From Cupriavidus yeoncheonensis (GTDB lineage Bacteria; Pseudomonadota; Gammaproteobacteria; Burkholderiales; Burkholderiaceae), in the NCBI RefSeq assembly GCF_905397275.1, contig NZ_CAJPUY010000016.1, positions 62,001-126,000 on the forward strand: DNA of 64,000 nucleotides. The letters run 5' to 3'. The position numbers and the translations under genes were made by a program. Below the pieces are notes generated by a model. The model ran no database searches. It had not been told where the DNA came from and saw only the letters and a list, made by a program, of their open reading frames with translations. Below, one piece after another: positions 61,871 to 64,000 of the stretch (its first letter is position 1; each line of letters begins with the position of its first letter).

Positions 61871-62487
61871 CAGGCCCGACTCGATCCCTCCGGCTTCGCA
61901 GCGTGTTTGCGGCGATGCTGGTTTCATGCCTGCTGGCAGCATGTTCGAACGCGCCGACGAACGCGGTCCGGTGGTCTGTCCCGGCCGGCGAGCGGGCGCC
62001 AGTCGCGGCGCAAGGCCTGCCCTCGGGCCTCCAGATTCGCGTCACCGGGGCACCCTGGATCAATCAGACTGGCTTCTTGTACTCCCTCGACTACAGAGCC
62101 CCAGGCACCTTCGACAACTATGCACACAATCAATGGGTCGACCGTCCGCCGGTCCTGGTCGAGGACCTGATGCGACGGGCGTATGCCGCCGCGCAGGCGA
62201 CGCCATCGGGATCGGCGAGCGCGGGCGGCGGTGCGGCTGCGCAGGTGGCGGCGCTCAGCGTGCGGCTGGTGGAGTTCGCGCAGCATTACCGTAGCCAGAA
62301 CGAGAGCGAGGCCCGGGTCGCGGCCGTGGTGACGGTGAGCGAGGTCAATCCCGGCCGCGTCCGCAGCGCCATGTTCCAGGCCAGTGCATCGGCACCGAGT
62401 GCCGATGCCGCTGGCGGAGCAGAAGCCATGGCGCAGGCGAGTGATCGCCTGATCGAGCAGATCTTCGCGTGGGCGGCTGCCAGATAG
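61867..62487 (+). CDS. ABC-type transport auxiliary lipoprotein, PqiC/YmbA-like
   Basis: A 206-residue lipoprotein: the signal peptide ends at VSCLLAAC. The mature part fits the DUF330/PqiC-like auxiliary lipoprotein that sits at the outer membrane in Mla-like systems (LQIRVTGAPWINQTGFLYSLDY, DNYAHNQWVDRPPVLVEDLM, shown in part). The GTG start overlaps the mlaD stop. It completes a four-gene permease/ATPase/MCE/lipoprotein operon. Confidence 0.85.
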   Translation: MTGPTRSLRLRSVFAAMLVSCLLAACSNAPTNAVRWSVPAGERAPVAAQGLPSGLQIRVTGAPWINQTGFLYSLDYRAPGTFDNYAHNQWVDRPPVLVEDLMRRAYAAAQATPSGSASAGGGAAAQVAALSVRLVEFAQHYRSQNESEARVAAVVTVSEVNPGRVRSAMFQASASAPSADAAGGAEAMAQASDRLIEQIFAWAAAR

Positions 62488-62550
62488 GGGGCAGGAGTAG
62501 CGCTCGCTCAGGACCTGGACGGAGAGTTCACGGCTTTTCCGGATCGGCGC

Positions 62551-62706
62551 CACGGGACTGGGCAGATCTACGAGCTGGTGTCGCAATTGCGGGCGGAGGC
62601 TGGGCCGCGCCAGGTCGAGGGCGCGCGCATCGCACTGGCCGGGGATGGCGGCGGCCTGCACGGCGTGGAAGAAGCGGTCGCGTGCCTGACCATCCTTGGC
62701 AGATAG
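62551..62706 (+). pseudogene. thiolase C-terminal fragment
   Basis: In frame to a TAG at 62704 the DNA reads GTGQIYELVSQLRAEAGPRQ, then VEGARIALAGDGGGLHGVEE, then ending AVACLTILGR. This is the C-terminal end of a thiolase or SCP2-type thiolase, where the family has GxxQIxELxxQLRGxxGxRQVEGAR. The N-terminal ~340 residues and all but the tail of the catalytic region are gone. No start codon belongs to it. Confidence 0.75.
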
Positions 62707-62729
62707 GCCATCCCGGCGGCCTGCCGACT

Positions 62730-63149
62730 TCAGCCTTCCGGCATGCGGGGGATGAACGGGCATTGCTCGATAACGCCGCCCCTGGCCTGGATGGCCGTGC
62801 CCTCGGCGATCTCCGTCCACACACCAGGCAGATCCACCAGCGGTTCCGACAGGACGAGAAAAGCGTCGTCGCCCGCTTCGGCAATGCGGGGGTTCTCCGG
62901 ATAGAGCTCGCGCAGATGGCGGAACGAGTTGCTGTGGAACAGCGAGCGCGAGTCGGTCTCGCTGGAATAGCGTACGGCAACGAGCTGTTCCCCGTCAGTC
63001 GCGCACACCGTCATGTTCAGCGGATTCGCGATGCCGTGGCGATGACCGACGTCTTCGATCAGGCCCGCCATCTGCTGCAGCGCGGCTACCGGATTCCGCT
63101 CCAGCCCGTAAGTCAGCGCCAGGAAGAACATGACTTCCGAGTCCGTGGA
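62730..63149 (-). pseudogene. class II glutamine amidotransferase C-terminal fragment (YafJ-like)
   Basis: A 140-residue open frame beginning STDSEVMFFLALTYGLERNP and ending with ALLEQCPF-type sequence; it contains HSNSFRHLRELYPENPRI and AGDDAFLVLSEPLVDLPGVW. This is the C-terminal half of a YafJ/EgtC-like class II amidotransferase domain. The N-terminal catalytic Cys2 region is absent, replaced at 63150 by a fragment of another gene. Non-functional as it stands. Confidence 0.75.
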
Positions 63150-63240
63150 TCCAGTTGAGTTCCAGCACCTTGTAGCGCACCAGTTCGCAGATCCGGGTGG
63201 TGCCGTCCACGTGCGGGATGATCTTCAGCAGATAGCCCGG
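63150..63240 (-). pseudogene. acetoacetate decarboxylase-like internal fragment
   Basis: About 30 codons: PGYLLKIIPHVDGTTRICEL then VRYKVLELNWI. The run YLLKIIPHVDG-x-R-x-CELV is the central signature of acetoacetate decarboxylase (ADC) family proteins. It joins in frame-broken fashion to the amidotransferase fragment on one side and to a CaiB fragment on the other. Confidence 0.6.
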
Positions 63241-63296
63241 GCGGCGGGCCCCGCAACATGGCTTGCCAGGTCAACGACCTTCAGGTCGGAAAAAAT
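63241..63296 (-). pseudogene. CaiB/BaiF CoA-transferase N-terminal fragment
   Basis: About 19 codons, IFSDLKVVDLASHVAGPAA, the typical N-terminus of a class III CoA transferase. A ribosome site AGGAG lies six bases upstream of ATT at 63296, where an ATG would be expected, so the start codon itself looks mutated. The fragment ends at the junction with the ADC piece. Confidence 0.6.
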
Positions 63297-63436
63297 GCTC
63301 TCCTGCTGCACGGGCCGCTCCCTGGCAGATGTGTGGTACCTCGCTGCCCCCGGTATTCGCTTGTCAATACATCGGCTGCGAACAGAGTCTAGGCTTTCAT
63401 TGAGAATCCACAAGTAAAAATATCAGGAGAGATGCC

Positions 63437-63823
63437 ATGGATGACACCACCGATAACGTTGCCGATCAACCTATCCTGCCGCACCATGTGATCCGTGAGT
63501 TCACCAGGGTGCTCTGGCATCTGCGCGCGGTGCTGCTGGCCCTGTTCCTCTTGTTCGTGCTGCTTGCGGTGGTCATGCACTATGCGGGCGGCGCTGTTGA
63601 CGTGGCCACGCGCGCACCGGCTTCCGCCGGGCAGATCGCCTATTTCTGCGCCATCACGGCACTGACGATCGGATACGGGGATATCGTGCCCACCACCGAA
63701 ACTGGCCGCGTCGTCGCGGTGCTGCTTGGCATGCTGGGCGTGTTGATCACGGGGCTGGTGACTGCGGCCGCGGTGTACGGGGTCCAGGCCGCAGCCCACC
63801 GGGCGGGCATCCGGCCGCGGTAA
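63437..63823 (+). CDS. two-TM potassium channel (ion-transport-2 family)
   Basis: A 128-residue small channel subunit: TM1 about residues 31-49, pore helix and selectivity filter TIGYGD at 77-82, TM2 about 92-115 (VVAVLLGMLGVLITGLVTAAAV). The canonical filter indicates K+ selectivity as a tetramer. There is no regulatory domain. It contrasts with the RCK-bearing protein at 58044 with a degenerate filter. GAGAG ribosome site precedes the ATG. Confidence 0.9.
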   Translation: MDDTTDNVADQPILPHHVIREFTRVLWHLRAVLLALFLLFVLLAVVMHYAGGAVDVATRAPASAGQIAYFCAITALTIGYGDIVPTTETGRVVAVLLGMLGVLITGLVTAAAVYGVQAAAHRAGIRPR

Positions 63824-63840
63824 CGATGCAGCCGGGGCAT

Positions 63841-64000
63841 TCAGGACCGCCTGATGCAGATCCTCCCGACCTCCGTGCGCAAAGGCTTGCTGAACGGGCC
63901 GCCGATGAAGCGGACCGAGTAGCGGGTTTTCCTGATGCGGTGATCGTCAGGCGCAGGTCCGTCTGCGTACCAGCTCGCTCTGCAAGCTGGGCCGTTCAAC
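63841..64000 (-). CDS. possible 3' end of a leftward gene (partial)
   Basis: One minus-strand frame is open from the right edge to a TGA at 63841-63843 (53 codons), ending RKTRYSVRFIGGPFSKPLRT, then EVGRICIRRS. I do not recognise it. The basic, Arg-rich character is not decisive; it may be non-coding. Confidence 0.2.
   Translation of the reverse strand, partial: LNGPACRASWYADGPAPDDHRIRKTRYSVRFIGGPFSKPLRTEVGRICIRRS

Overview
The window is a GC-rich chromosomal or megaplasmid segment from a beta-proteobacterium. Many orphan Bug/TctC periplasmic binding proteins, a Burkholderiales-type general porin, several LysR regulators and abundant aromatic/CoA catabolic genes point to Burkholderiales, most likely Cupriavidus or Ralstonia (inference; no marker gene is present). 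No rRNA, tRNA, CRISPR array, complete transposon or phage module is visible.

Layout. 0-6.3 kb: a leftward Rut-like operon with an N5-type flavin monooxygenase related to RutA, a RidA protein, an alpha/beta hydrolase, two flavin reductases and a SsuB/TauB-type ABC ATPase cut by the left edge. It is headed by AraC and TetR regulator genes. 6.4-7.6 kb: an orphan AAA/STAND-like ATPase. 8.0-15.2 kb: MFS transporter, single-domain cupin, a flavin reductase with two CDGSH proteins, LysR, Bug protein, bicupin and porin. 15.4-16.6 kb: a broken SDR, an orphan XRE protein and no other recognisable gene. 16.6-21.7 kb: an orphan VanB-like reductase, LysR, an Hdr/GlcF-like Fe-S protein and an amidase, tied together by three copies of a LysR-type operator. 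22-25.7 kb: small unknown genes, a haloacid-dehalogenase-like HAD, a class II aldolase-like protein and a Crp/Fnr regulator. 25.9-31.2 kb: patatin, a lipoprotein MauG/CcpA-type dihaem peroxidase and a lipoprotein acid phosphatase interrupted by a heptanucleotide repeat. 31.3-39.9 kb: a catabolic cluster (Bug protein; enoyl-CoA hydratase, CaiB, fumarylacetoacetase, MFS, CaiB, enoyl-CoA hydratase; MarR). 40-42.2 kb: MATE pump and TetR. 42.4-48.6 kb: a DUF302 protein, a form II coxG-S-L-M molybdenum hydroxylase operon with its TetR, and a MaoC hydratase. 48.7-55.6 kb: EmrAB, HxlR and NodT efflux genes plus a second MATE pump. 55.7-57.7 kb: an NmrA-type reductase and LysR. 58-62.5 kb: an RCK-type ion channel homologue and an Mla-like lipid transport operon. 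62.5-63.4 kb: four broken gene pieces. 63.4 kb: a two-TM potassium channel.

The most striking signals are: (i) nine tandem copies of the 7-mer GGCAGAT inside the phosphatase gene. They put its two halves in different frames while leaving the repeat open in every frame, which is the architecture of an ON/OFF phase-variable gene; (ii) the Rut-like operon, which lacks recognisable RutB and RutE genes and carries an ABC transporter gene; (iii) local operator families next to TetR, LysR, MarR and HxlR genes; and (iv) the pile of gene fragments at 62.5-63.3 kb. All functional names come from reading motifs in the translated sequence by eye; no database search was run.
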